From Ignavibacteriales bacterium (GTDB lineage: Bacteria > Bacteroidota > Ignavibacteria > Ignavibacteriales > Melioribacteraceae): 64,000 nt of DNA. Position 1 is the first letter of the stretch, and every line of letters begins with the position of its first letter. The position numbers and the translations under genes were made by a program. The stretch covers positions 247,501 to 311,500 of the forward strand of contig JACKAB010000006.1 of assembly GCA_020635285.1 (NCBI GenBank). The letters are read 5' to 3'. The notes beneath the pieces were generated by a model, which saw only the letters and a program-made list of their open reading frames with translations, was not told the DNA's origin and did no database searches. Of this stretch, positions 8,794 through 16,796 are shown one piece after another.

Positions 8794-10107
8794 ATGCCCT
8801 GGATTGAAATAATAATTGCCATTTTATTATTAATAATTGTGATTTTCCAAATTTTGAATTACATAAAAATTAGTAAACAAAACCTTGATGAAACAGAGAA
8901 TAAGTTAATTCAAAAATTTGAATCTATTAATGAAAATTTAGAAGATAACATTGAAGATGAATTTAAAAGAAATCGTGAAGAAACCTTGCAGAATTCTAAA
9001 CTGGTTAGAGAGGAAGTTGGCAACTCAGTTCGATTATTAGGAGATCAGCTTTCAAATAGAATTAAAGATATTTCAGATAGACAAAAAGATCAGCTAGAAT
9101 TGGTTGAAACCAGATTGAAAAGTTTGACTCAATCCAATGAAGAAAAATCCGATAAACTTAAAGATCAAGTCTCAAAACAGCTAACTGAGATTCAAGAAAA
9201 AAACGAAAAAAAATTAGAAGAAATGAGAATTACAGTTGATGAAAAACTTCATTCAACATTAGAAAAAAGATTGGGAGAATCATTCAAACTAGTGAGCGAT
9301 AGACTGGAACTTGTTCACAAAGGACTTGGCGAAATGCAAACTTTGGCAACCGGAGTTGGCGATTTGAAAAAAGTTTTAACAAATGTAAAAGACCGCGGAA
9401 CTTGGGGCGAAATTCAACTTGGAAATTTACTTGAACAAATTTTAACAAAAGAGCAATACTCACAAAATGTTAAAACCAAAGAAGGCAGTAATGCATTGGT
9501 TGAATTTGCAATTAAACTTCCAGGCAAAAATAGCATGAAGGAAGACATTGTTTGGCTTCCAATAGATGCTAAATTTCCGCTTGAAGATTATCAACGATTA
9601 ATTGAAGCAAGAGAGAAAGTTGATTTACCAATGATTGCCGAAAGTATAAAAAAACTTGAGCGAAGTGTTAAAGAAGCAGCAAAAGATATTTCAACAAAAT
9701 ATTTAGATCCTCCCCACACAACAGATTTTGCTTTTATGTTTTTACCAATTGAAAGTTTGTATGCTGAAGTTCTAAGTATTCCGGGACTTTCAGATTCGAT
9801 TCAGCGGGAACATAAGGTTACGATTGCTGGGCCGACAAACTTTGTAGCTGTACTTAACAGTCTGCAAATGGGTTTTAAAACTTTGGCTATTGAAAAACGC
9901 AGCAGCGAAGTTTGGAAATTATTGAGCATTGTTAAAACTGAGTTTTCTAAGTTTGGAGATATTCTAGATAACACTCAAAAGAAACTTGATCTTGCAAGTA
10001 AATCAATTGGAGATGCTTCCCGCAAAACCAGAACTATTGAACGAAGATTACGAGACGTTCACGAATTGCCAACAGATGAAAACCAGATTGAGTTATTGGA
10101 TGAATAG
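8794..10107 (+). CDS. rmuC: DNA recombination protein RmuC homologue
   Basis: A 437-residue RmuC-family protein, a family with a PD-(D/E)XK-like nuclease core linked to limiting recombination between inverted repeats. The order is an N-terminal membrane helix (residues about 3-22), a long charged coiled coil (about 28-170), and the conserved RmuC domain (about 180-410). Core blocks are KDRGTWGEIQLGNLLEQIL, WLPIDAKFPLEDYQRL, HTTDFAFMFLPIESLYAEV and the VTIAGPTNFVAVLNSLQMGF stretch. A good ribosome site (AAGAAGGAA) precedes the ATG. It converges with the lipoprotein gene with only four bases between the stops. Confidence 0.93.
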   Translation: MPWIEIIIAILLLIIVIFQILNYIKISKQNLDETENKLIQKFESINENLEDNIEDEFKRNREETLQNSKLVREEVGNSVRLLGDQLSNRIKDISDRQKDQLELVETRLKSLTQSNEEKSDKLKDQVSKQLTEIQEKNEKKLEEMRITVDEKLHSTLEKRLGESFKLVSDRLELVHKGLGEMQTLATGVGDLKKVLTNVKDRGTWGEIQLGNLLEQILTKEQYSQNVKTKEGSNALVEFAIKLPGKNSMKEDIVWLPIDAKFPLEDYQRLIEAREKVDLPMIAESIKKLERSVKEAAKDISTKYLDPPHTTDFAFMFLPIESLYAEVLSIPGLSDSIQREHKVTIAGPTNFVAVLNSLQMGFKTLAIEKRSSEVWKLLSIVKTEFSKFGDILDNTQKKLDLASKSIGDASRKTRTIERRLRDVHELPTDENQIELLDE

Positions 10108-10111
10108 TTTA

Positions 10112-11242
10112 TTAAAATTTCTCTTCTCTAAGTTCTCCTAAACTTTTCTTCTCAATTAACTTCCATTCATTAGGATTTGTTTTATTGCAATTACAAGGAT
10201 TGTCTTTGTTCTTACATTCAAATTGGTATTTAACTTTTTCATTCACTTTTTTTAAGTAGCCATTTTGCCAAGCAGCTTCGCAAAATTTGGCTAAATTTAA
10301 ATTACTATATTGATCAGTTGTGTCTTCCAATTGATAAAACCATACCGATTCTAAATTAAGTTCTGCTGCTTTCTTAAATAATTGAAAATACTCAAGAGTA
10401 TCTTGGTGAGCGGCAATCCAAGTTGAGGTAAATTTATCTCCGTATCTTTCTTTCATAACATCCCAAGAGCCTCGCTGGTCAATATTTTCTGGCCAGTGAC
10501 GAAATGTGCAGCCAAATAGTTGATAAGTTCTATGATATGAAGTAAACATTATTTTATCAGCAAATTGTACAAATTCATCCAAACAATTACTGGGTTTAAA
10601 GTCCCCAGTTATAAAAAGAGGTTTATTCAAACTCTTTATTTTATTATATGTCTTTTCAAATTGCTCAATAGTGTAATTCGGCTGAGCGGCAAATGGTTCA
10701 TCTACATAAAAAGCATAAACATCTTTATATATTCTATCCCAGTCCGGAACGTAATTAGGGAAACCAACATTGAGATCAATGATAATATTATCATTATTAA
10801 ATCCAGCTTTAAGAAATTTGTCAAACTGATCTATTGCCCAGCTAGCTTGGATGAATATCAGATTGAATCCCCATTTATCTTTTAATTCTTTTATCAAGGC
10901 ATAATTATTATAACGGTTGTGGGTGGGCCAAATTCCTAAAGATTTTGTTTCAGCTGGTTCATAATGATGAAATTGCCAAATTTCTTTTTCAAGTTTATTA
11001 CAATCATCAATTGAAATTTTTGCAACTGATTGAGCTTTTTGTGGCAGACTTTCGTCCTTTGATTCTTTTGTAAATATTTTCTTGGCGATAAAAGTTGTAT
11101 CAAGCAGTAAAACTGTTTCATCAAACTGATATTGACTTTTCTCTATGTTTGAGGAACATGAAACAAATAATGAAATAGCTAAGATTGAAAATATTTTAAT
11201 TACAAATCTATATTTATCTGTCGAGATTATTCTACAAAACAT
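10112..11242 (-). CDS. Predicted lipoprotein of unknown function
   Basis: Not recognised. The 376-residue protein has an N-terminal hydrophobic stretch ending in a lipobox-like ISLFVSC (Cys near residue 29), so it is probably an exported lipoprotein. The middle alternates short hydrophobic strands and amphipathic helices, with GFNLIFIQ, NIIIDLNVGFP, AFYVDEPF, KPLFITGDF, KIMFTSYHR and ESVWFYQLED; this spacing and the acidic residues at strand ends resemble a glycosidase-like TIM barrel. The tail contains a cysteine-rich patch (FECKNKDNPCNCNK). The ATG at 11242 overlaps the end of the K+ channel gene by 16 bases; a slightly later start is possible. Confidence 0.7.
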   Translation of the reverse strand: MFCRIISTDKYRFVIKIFSILAISLFVSCSSNIEKSQYQFDETVLLLDTTFIAKKIFTKESKDESLPQKAQSVAKISIDDCNKLEKEIWQFHHYEPAETKSLGIWPTHNRYNNYALIKELKDKWGFNLIFIQASWAIDQFDKFLKAGFNNDNIIIDLNVGFPNYVPDWDRIYKDVYAFYVDEPFAAQPNYTIEQFEKTYNKIKSLNKPLFITGDFKPSNCLDEFVQFADKIMFTSYHRTYQLFGCTFRHWPENIDQRGSWDVMKERYGDKFTSTWIAAHQDTLEYFQLFKKAAELNLESVWFYQLEDTTDQYSNLNLAKFCEAAWQNGYLKKVNEKVKYQFECKNKDNPCNCNKTNPNEWKLIEKKSLGELREEKF

Positions 11243-12225
11243 AATTTATTCAGATTGTTCAAATTCTCGACTTGCCCAATTGCAATCAGCTTATCTTCAG
11301 CTTCTATTTTTGTTGAAGATTGCGGATTATATACAAATTTTCCTATGGATTTATCAATTGCAATAATAATTATATTCAACTCACTTCTGATTGGTGATTC
11401 GGCTAAAGTTAAACCAACAAGTTTAGAACCTTTGCAAACTTTAATTTGTTCCAGACTAATATCAACATCAATATCTCGTGCAATTCCTTCAATAAAATCA
11501 GTAACTCCGGGGCGAAGTAATAATTGGACCATTCTATTTCCGCCAAGTTCATATGGCTTTACAACTCTGTGTGCACCGGCTTTTTTTAATTTACCTTCAG
11601 TACCTTCATCAATTGCTCTGGCTACAATAAAAATTTTAGGATTTAATTCACGAGCAGAAAGTGTGGTAAAAACATTTTCTGCATCTGTAGCCAATACTGC
11701 CACAAGTCCTTTAGCCCTTTTTACCCCGGCAAGAATCAAAGCATCATCATCCGTCGCATCACCATCAACAAATAAATAACTAAGAGAATTTAATTTTTCT
11801 ACATTATGAGGCTCATTTTCAACTACAACAAATTTCAGTTTGTTCTCTAACAAATGTTCGGCAATTTGGCTTCCCATTCTTCCAAAACCACAAACAATAT
11901 AATGATCAGAAATTTCTGCTAATTTTTTTAACATTCTTCGTCTCCTAAGAATTTGTGATTCCACCAAAAGCTGTATTCCGCGCCCACCAGTATATGCTAG
12001 CGCCAAAACCCCACTTATAATTAAGGCAATAGTTAAAACCATTCCAGGTACTGAAAGTGGTCTAAATTCCTTAAAGCCAGTTGTAGATATTGTAATAATG
12101 GTCATGTATAAAGAATCAAAAAAACTCCAACCTTCAATTAAGTGGTAACCCATGGTACCAATTAGAATGATGGCCAAAATAATTGTTAATCCAACTTGAA
12201 GTTTTTTAAATATATTCTGTTCCAC
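11227..12225 (-). CDS. Potassium channel with TrkA-type RCK domain
   Basis: A 332-residue two-helix K+ channel fused to a cytoplasmic RCK regulator, as in MthK/Kch-type proteins. The first membrane helix is at about residues 10-28, then a pore helix and filter (YMTIITISTTGFKEF), the second helix at about 60-82, and the RCK_N Rossmann domain from about 105 (YIVCGFGRMGSQIAEHLL, nucleotide-binding GxGxxG). A TrkA_C-like domain fills about 240-325. The filter reads TTGFK instead of the usual TVGYG, which is odd. The start at 12225 faces the LiaF-like operon across a divergent intergenic region. K+ transport is likely but selectivity is not certain. Confidence 0.9.
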   Translation of the reverse strand: MEQNIFKKLQVGLTIILAIILIGTMGYHLIEGWSFFDSLYMTIITISTTGFKEFRPLSVPGMVLTIALIISGVLALAYTGGRGIQLLVESQILRRRRMLKKLAEISDHYIVCGFGRMGSQIAEHLLENKLKFVVVENEPHNVEKLNSLSYLFVDGDATDDDALILAGVKRAKGLVAVLATDAENVFTTLSARELNPKIFIVARAIDEGTEGKLKKAGAHRVVKPYELGGNRMVQLLLRPGVTDFIEGIARDIDVDISLEQIKVCKGSKLVGLTLAESPIRSELNIIIIAIDKSIGKFVYNPQSSTKIEAEDKLIAIGQVENLNNLNKLCFVE

Positions 12226-12395
12226 TTTGCTGAGGTTTCTTTTTTTTTAATTTGAAATATATTCATTTTTACAGAAAGTAGTATGTTGTTAAACCTATTA
12301 AAACACAGTTTACCGAGAAATATAGACTATTCACCGATAACTGCTTACTTGGCAACTATTTTCTAAATAAATTTGCATCAGATGTTTGAAAATGT

Positions 12396-12400
12396 GGAGG
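12396..12400 (+). promoter_or_regulatory. Shine-Dalgarno sequence that decides the LiaF-like start
   Basis: GGAGG sits five bases before the GTG at 12406. Longer starts in the same frame (TTG 12373, ATG 12382) have no comparable site and would put the ribosome site inside the gene, so GTG at 12406 is preferred. Confidence 0.65.
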
Positions 12401-12405
12401 AACAA

Positions 12406-13116
12406 GTGAACAATCAAAATAATTTATCTGCAAGATTAGTTGCCGGACTTGTACTAATTGCCTTAGGAGCACTATTTCTATTGGATAATTACGGTATAAT
12501 AAATTTTTCACTTCCTAACTTCTTGTTTCATTGGGAGTATATTTTAATAGGAATCGGAATATATATATTATCAACTTCTCAAAATAAAACCGCTGGTATA
12601 ATATTAATCGCTGTGGGTGCCCTAAATTTATTTCCAGGATCTTGGCCATTGCTTCTAGTTGGTTTGGGTGCTTATATAATACTAAAAAGAAACTCAACTG
12701 TAAATAATTATGTTGATCCAAATTTTGTCAGCACTGGAGAAACTGAATCAACTGACTCAGAAACTCAAAATACAAATGATATAATTGATGATGTTTCAAT
12801 TTTTGGCGGCGGAACAAAACGGGTTACTTCAAACAATTTTAAAGGTGGCAAGTTAACTGCAATTTTTGGCGGCTCCGAAGTTCACTTTGAAAATAGTTTA
12901 CTGGCAAAAGGAAAAAATGAGATAGATATTTTTTCAATGTTCGGGGGATACACAATTTATGTTCCTCAAGATTGGAATGTAATTATTGACGTTGTAGCAA
13001 TTTTCGGTGGTTTCTCAGATAAACGGATTAAAGATCCAAACAGAGTTTATGAAGATGATAAAATCTTGATAATAAAAGGCTTAGTATTATTTGGTGGCGG
13101 TGAAGTAAAGTTTTAA
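12406..13116 (+). CDS. LiaF-like membrane protein 1 (LiaI/LiaF-type membrane region and FGG-repeat domain)
   Basis: About 236 residues from the GTG start. The N-terminal half has four short hydrophobic segments with repeated G-x-L/I-F patterns (LVAGLVLIALGALFLLDN and on), as in the LiaI/LiaF-like membrane region. An acidic linker follows, then a cytoplasmic beta-rich domain with five evenly spaced F-G-G motifs (SIFGGGTKRV, AIFGGSEVHF, SMFGGYTIYVP, AIFGGFSDKR, LFGGGEVKF). This repeat is typical of LiaF C-terminal domains; in Bacillus, LiaF restrains a cell-envelope stress kinase. First gene of a plus-strand operon with a second LiaF-like gene, a kinase and a LytTR regulator. A regulatory role in envelope stress is inferred from that context. 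Confidence 0.82.
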   Translation: MNNQNNLSARLVAGLVLIALGALFLLDNYGIINFSLPNFLFHWEYILIGIGIYILSTSQNKTAGIILIAVGALNLFPGSWPLLLVGLGAYIILKRNSTVNNYVDPNFVSTGETESTDSETQNTNDIIDDVSIFGGGTKRVTSNNFKGGKLTAIFGGSEVHFENSLLAKGKNEIDIFSMFGGYTIYVPQDWNVIIDVVAIFGGFSDKRIKDPNRVYEDDKILIIKGLVLFGGGEVKF

Positions 13117-13178
13117 CAATTTTGTGCCCGATTCTTTCTAATAGGAATGGGGATCTATTTTTAATTTTGGGGGAAATA

Positions 13179-13880
13179 ATGTCACGTTCATCTAGCAATT
13201 CAAATGGAAGAATTTTTATTGGCGCCATATTAATTATAATTGGCTCCTTTTTATTCTTAAGAAATTTCCACTTTGAACTTTTCGATATACAAATATTTTC
13301 ATGGCCAGTATTTTTAGTAATAATTGGAATTATAATTTTAGCAAATCACAAAGATTCTTTTTTTGGTTTTGTTTTAATATTAATAGGGGCTTCCGGAATT
13401 GCATCAAATTATTTTGACATTTCTTTTAGAGACGTAATTTCTGAATATTGGCCATTTATGTTGATAATTTTTGGAATTTATTTAATTCTGAAACATTCAT
13501 CTTTTGGCGAAAAAAATGATTCGGAATTTATTGAATCCGGGGAATATTATCTTGATCTGTTCTCAATCTTGGGCAAAAAAAATAAAGTAGTTAAATCTAA
13601 TAGATTTTTAGGCGGAAAAATTTCTTCAATATTAGGAGAAGTTATTGTTGACTTAAGAAAATGTAATATTGCTGATGGTAATAGAGAACTTGATGTTTTA
13701 ACATTATTTGGATCAAGTGATATTTATATACCACAAGATTGGAATGTAATAATTAAAACAACAACTATATTCGGCGGATTTGAAGACATGAGAGGAAGTT
13801 CATTTTCTTCTGAGAAGAGCGCAAACACTTTAGTTCTAAACGGTCTAGTCTTATTTGGCGGCGGCGAAATTAAATCATAA
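13179..13880 (+). CDS. LiaF-like membrane protein 2 (paralogue of the preceding gene)
   Basis: A 233-residue paralogue of the upstream gene with the same layout: a membrane region with four hydrophobic segments (about 10-110), a linker, then a beta-repeat domain with FSILGKKNKVV, SSILGEVIVDL, TLFGSSDIYIP, TIFGGFEDMR and LFGGGEIKS. The first two repeats have lost the FGG triad that the upstream copy keeps. The ATG at 13179 is preceded by GGGGGAAATA and chosen over an upstream in-frame start at 13122 that would add 19 residues without membrane character. The gene lies 62 bases after its paralogue and 14 before the kinase gene. The shared DIYIPQDWNVII-type block shows that the two arose by duplication. 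Confidence 0.8.
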   Translation: MSRSSSNSNGRIFIGAILIIIGSFLFLRNFHFELFDIQIFSWPVFLVIIGIIILANHKDSFFGFVLILIGASGIASNYFDISFRDVISEYWPFMLIIFGIYLILKHSSFGEKNDSEFIESGEYYLDLFSILGKKNKVVKSNRFLGGKISSILGEVIVDLRKCNIADGNRELDVLTLFGSSDIYIPQDWNVIIKTTTIFGGFEDMRGSSFSSEKSANTLVLNGLVLFGGGEIKS

Positions 13881-13894
13881 AATAATTAAAAACT

Positions 13895-14956
13895 ATGATG
13901 AACCCATTTGTTAAAAACGTAAAAAGCTTTTCAGTATATCTTATTATTTGGATTTTTATTTTTCTTCTTCATTCAAGTATTTTATATTTTGTAATTGATT
14001 TATCACTGAGTCTTTGTTTAACTGATAGCTTAATTTTTAATTTCTTATTTTTTGCTCTTGGATTAAGTCTTTGGTACCCGACAAAATTCATTTCTTTTGA
14101 AAGTTTCTCGGTGCTAAAAATTATTACAAATCATATTACAGCTGCTTTTATTACTTCTGGGATTTGGATATTTGTCGGATACTTTATTTCTTCGCAAGTT
14201 TATATTTATGATTTTCAATATTTAAAATTTCTTTTTGCCTCACTAGTTTGGAGATTTTTTATTGGAATGTTTTTTTACTTTATAATTGTTGCGCTAAATT
14301 ATATAATTATTTATTACGGCAATTTCCAAGAGAAAGTTTTAAAAGAGGCAGAGTTAAAATCGTTGGTAAAAGAAGCCGAGTTAAAAAGTTTGAAATACCA
14401 AATTAATCCACATTTTATTTTTAACTCGCTTAATTCAATTAGTGCATTAACATTAAGTGAACCCGAACTGGCTAGAGAAATGACAATTAATTTGTCATCT
14501 TTTTTACGCAAAACATTAAGTATAAATGAAAAACAGAAAAGTAAACTTTGTGATGAATTGAAAAATGCCAAATTATATTTAGATATTGAAAAAATTCGAT
14601 TCGGGGATAAATTTACTTATTCAGAAAATATATCTGAAGGATGTAATGATTTGGAAGTGCCGAATATGATTTTGCAGCCTATCTTTGAAAACGCAATTAA
14701 ACACGGAGTTTATGAAAGTTTAGAGCCTGTAAATATCCATTTTACGTGCGAAGAACAATTAGATTATATGAAATTAACAATTACAAATAATTACGATGTC
14801 GAATCCGCGCCGCATAAAGGCGAAGGCATTGGAATGAGCAATATACAAAGCCGTTTGAGGATGATTTATAATCAAGATAATCTTTTAAAATTTTCCAAAA
14901 ATGATGGGATATTTACAGTTACAATTTTTATCCCTTGGGAGGATAATAAAGTATGA
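13895..14956 (+). CDS. LytS/YehU-type sensor histidine kinase
   Basis: A 353-residue membrane kinase. Four membrane helices lie at about residues 13-35, 44-62, 80-100 and 112-142, with no large sensor domain. Then comes a short coiled coil and the His_kinase (PF06580) block QINPHFIFNSLNSISALT with phospho-acceptor His173. The ATPase part has NMILQPIFENAIKHGV (N box) and GEGIGMSNIQSRLRMIY (G box). Oddly, the linker carries a tandem repeat, EAELKSLVK then EAELKSLK, where relatives usually have one copy. The stop overlaps the regulator start by four bases. With no evident sensor domain, input may come through the two LiaF-like proteins encoded just upstream (inference). Confidence 0.92.
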   Translation: MMNPFVKNVKSFSVYLIIWIFIFLLHSSILYFVIDLSLSLCLTDSLIFNFLFFALGLSLWYPTKFISFESFSVLKIITNHITAAFITSGIWIFVGYFISSQVYIYDFQYLKFLFASLVWRFFIGMFFYFIIVALNYIIIYYGNFQEKVLKEAELKSLVKEAELKSLKYQINPHFIFNSLNSISALTLSEPELAREMTINLSSFLRKTLSINEKQKSKLCDELKNAKLYLDIEKIRFGDKFTYSENISEGCNDLEVPNMILQPIFENAIKHGVYESLEPVNIHFTCEEQLDYMKLTITNNYDVESAPHKGEGIGMSNIQSRLRMIYNQDNLLKFSKNDGIFTVTIFIPWEDNKV

Positions 14957-15705
14957 GTAAGAAAATAAATGTGCTTATAGTTGACGATGAAAAACTTGCC
15001 CGCGATATTGTTAAAAAATATCTTGAGCAAAATGTTAATATAAATCTACTTGGAGAATGCATAAACGGCTATGAGGGAATAAAAAGCATTAATGAAATGA
15101 AACCGGATTTAATTTTTCTTGATATACAAATGCCAAAAATTAATGGTTTTGAAATGTTGGAACTTTTAGACCACAAACCGGAAATTATTTTTACTACAGC
15201 TTTTGATCAATATGCAATTAAAGCATTCGAAGTTAACGCAACTGATTATTTACTAAAACCATTTTCTCTAGATAGATTTAATGAAGCCCTTAGTAAAGCA
15301 ATTGAGAAAGTTAATTTAACTGAAAAAGGTAATTCCAACTATGACAAAATACTTTCAACAATAAATGAATCGAAAGAATATTTAGATAGAATTGTGGTTA
15401 AGACAAACAACAAAATTGTAATAATTCCCGTCGGCAAAATTATTTATTTAGAAGCCCAAGATGATTACGTTATGATTAATTCTGAATTAGGAAAACACTT
15501 AAAGAAACAAACAATGAAATATTATGAAGAACATTTAGATGATAATGAATTTATAAGAATTCACCGCTCTTACATAGTAAATATAAATGAAGTAAAACAA
15601 GTTGAACTTTTTGAGAAAGAATCTTATAAAGTAAAATTAAAAAATGGAGAAACTCTTCCGGTTAGTAGAAGTGGTTATAATAAAATTAAAGAAATACTAA
15701 AATAA
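14953..15705 (+). CDS. LytTR-family response regulator
   Basis: A 250-residue two-domain regulator. The receiver domain (about 5-120) shows the acidic pair DDEKLA, the phospho-acceptor in LIFLDIQMP (Asp57), TTAFDQYAIKAF and the conserved Lys in DYLLKPF. The C-terminal LytTR DNA-binding domain (about 145-250) has YLEAQDDYVMI, IRIHRSYIVNINEV and LPVSRSGYNKIKEIL. Such proteins bind direct repeats upstream of envelope and export genes; the targets cannot be read here. Translationally coupled (ATGA) to the kinase, its likely partner. It ends one base before the convergent PEGA/Omp28-like gene. Confidence 0.94.
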   Translation: MSKKINVLIVDDEKLARDIVKKYLEQNVNINLLGECINGYEGIKSINEMKPDLIFLDIQMPKINGFEMLELLDHKPEIIFTTAFDQYAIKAFEVNATDYLLKPFSLDRFNEALSKAIEKVNLTEKGNSNYDKILSTINESKEYLDRIVVKTNNKIVIIPVGKIIYLEAQDDYVMINSELGKHLKKQTMKYYEEHLDDNEFIRIHRSYIVNINEVKQVELFEKESYKVKLKNGETLPVSRSGYNKIKEILK

Positions 15706-15706
15706 A

Positions 15707-16674
15707 TTATTCTGAATTTGTAACTTGTAAAACCTCCTTTGTGAATTCATTTTGAACAAAAGCAATAACATTTAAATTTTCTTTTTTTTTCATCGGGGTT
15801 TTAATAACATAAACTTAGCAAATTTTGCTCTTCCAACTTTATCAATTCCAGCCAAAGAAATGCCTTTATAATCCGGAATCATTCCACGCAAAATATAATT
15901 AAATTCTTTTTGCCCATTCGTACCTGGTGGAGTTTCAAAAATAATACTGTTCTCAATAAGAGCAATTCTTAAAACTAAACTGCTGAAATCAATTTCGTCT
16001 AAATCATAAACATCTAGAAAAACATCAATTGTTAATCCATCGCCACTGATTAAACTGTCAATCACTGTTATTTCTAATTTGGTAAGTTTATTTAATTGTT
16101 CATTAATTGTTATTTCAATTAAATTATTTTTGTTTCCATCAATAACATATTGTGGAACATCAAAAAAAATATAATACTCTAATCTTTTATTAACATCTTC
16201 CATAACTTCAAGGTTCATTGGGTCATTTTGATTTGGATATCTTGTTGGATGATTTAGTATGAATAATCTCTGAGGATATTTATTCATTAAGTTAGAAAAC
16301 AATTCGTTTGAGTTTTTACAAGAATCACAGCCGGAATTTGTGAAAGTTTCCAGCAAAACATTTTTACTCAAATTATTTTTAGTAAGAATAAAAATTTCGG
16401 AAATTACTTCGTCTTTCTTAATTGCAATTTCTTTTTGTTCAGAGAAGTACCCTTCTTTTCTAACTTTTATAAGATGTTTTACGGCAAAAAGTTCAAGTGT
16501 ATCGGGAGTAAATTTTCCGGTGAATTTTTCATCGACATATATTATGCCTTTATCAACATTGGCATTAACTACTATTTTGCCATTCCCGGTTTCTGTTGCT
16601 ATTGGGTTTTCTGATTCGCAGGAAATTAATATTATTGTTAGAAGGAATATTTTACTTATAAAAGTAATTTTCAT
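15707..16674 (-). CDS. Lipoprotein with PEGA repeat and Omp28/thioredoxin-like domain, frameshifted
   Basis: The N-terminus is a lipoprotein signal (TIILISCESE, Cys near 19). Residues about 32-95 form a PEGA domain (IYVDEKFTGKFTPDTLEL...HLIKVRKEGY), a surface carbohydrate-associated module. Residues about 100 onward are Omp28-like with a thioredoxin-type motif, LLETFTNSGCDSCKNS, and a later FDVPQYVIDG. The open frame stops at 15790; one base added at the TT at 15815-15816 opens the next frame and yields AKVYVIKTPMKKKENLNVIA and a normal end EFTKEVLQVTNSE, giving 323 residues. Omp28 relatives are outer-membrane or surface proteins of Bacteroidota. Converges with the regulator gene, whose stop is one base away. 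Confidence 0.78.
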
Positions 16675-16796
16675 AGGTGGTTAAAGTTAGTAGTATGTTT
16701 TAAATTTAGCAAAACTAATTAAATCAGTTAATTTCCTCAGTTGCTAAACAGATAAAGAGTAATTATATTTTGACTTCAAAATGTGCTGGAGATTCA

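Noticed and set aside
11255..11779. A 174-codon plus-strand open frame
   Set aside because: Entirely antisense to the RCK domain of the K+ channel, which has a conserved Rossmann motif.
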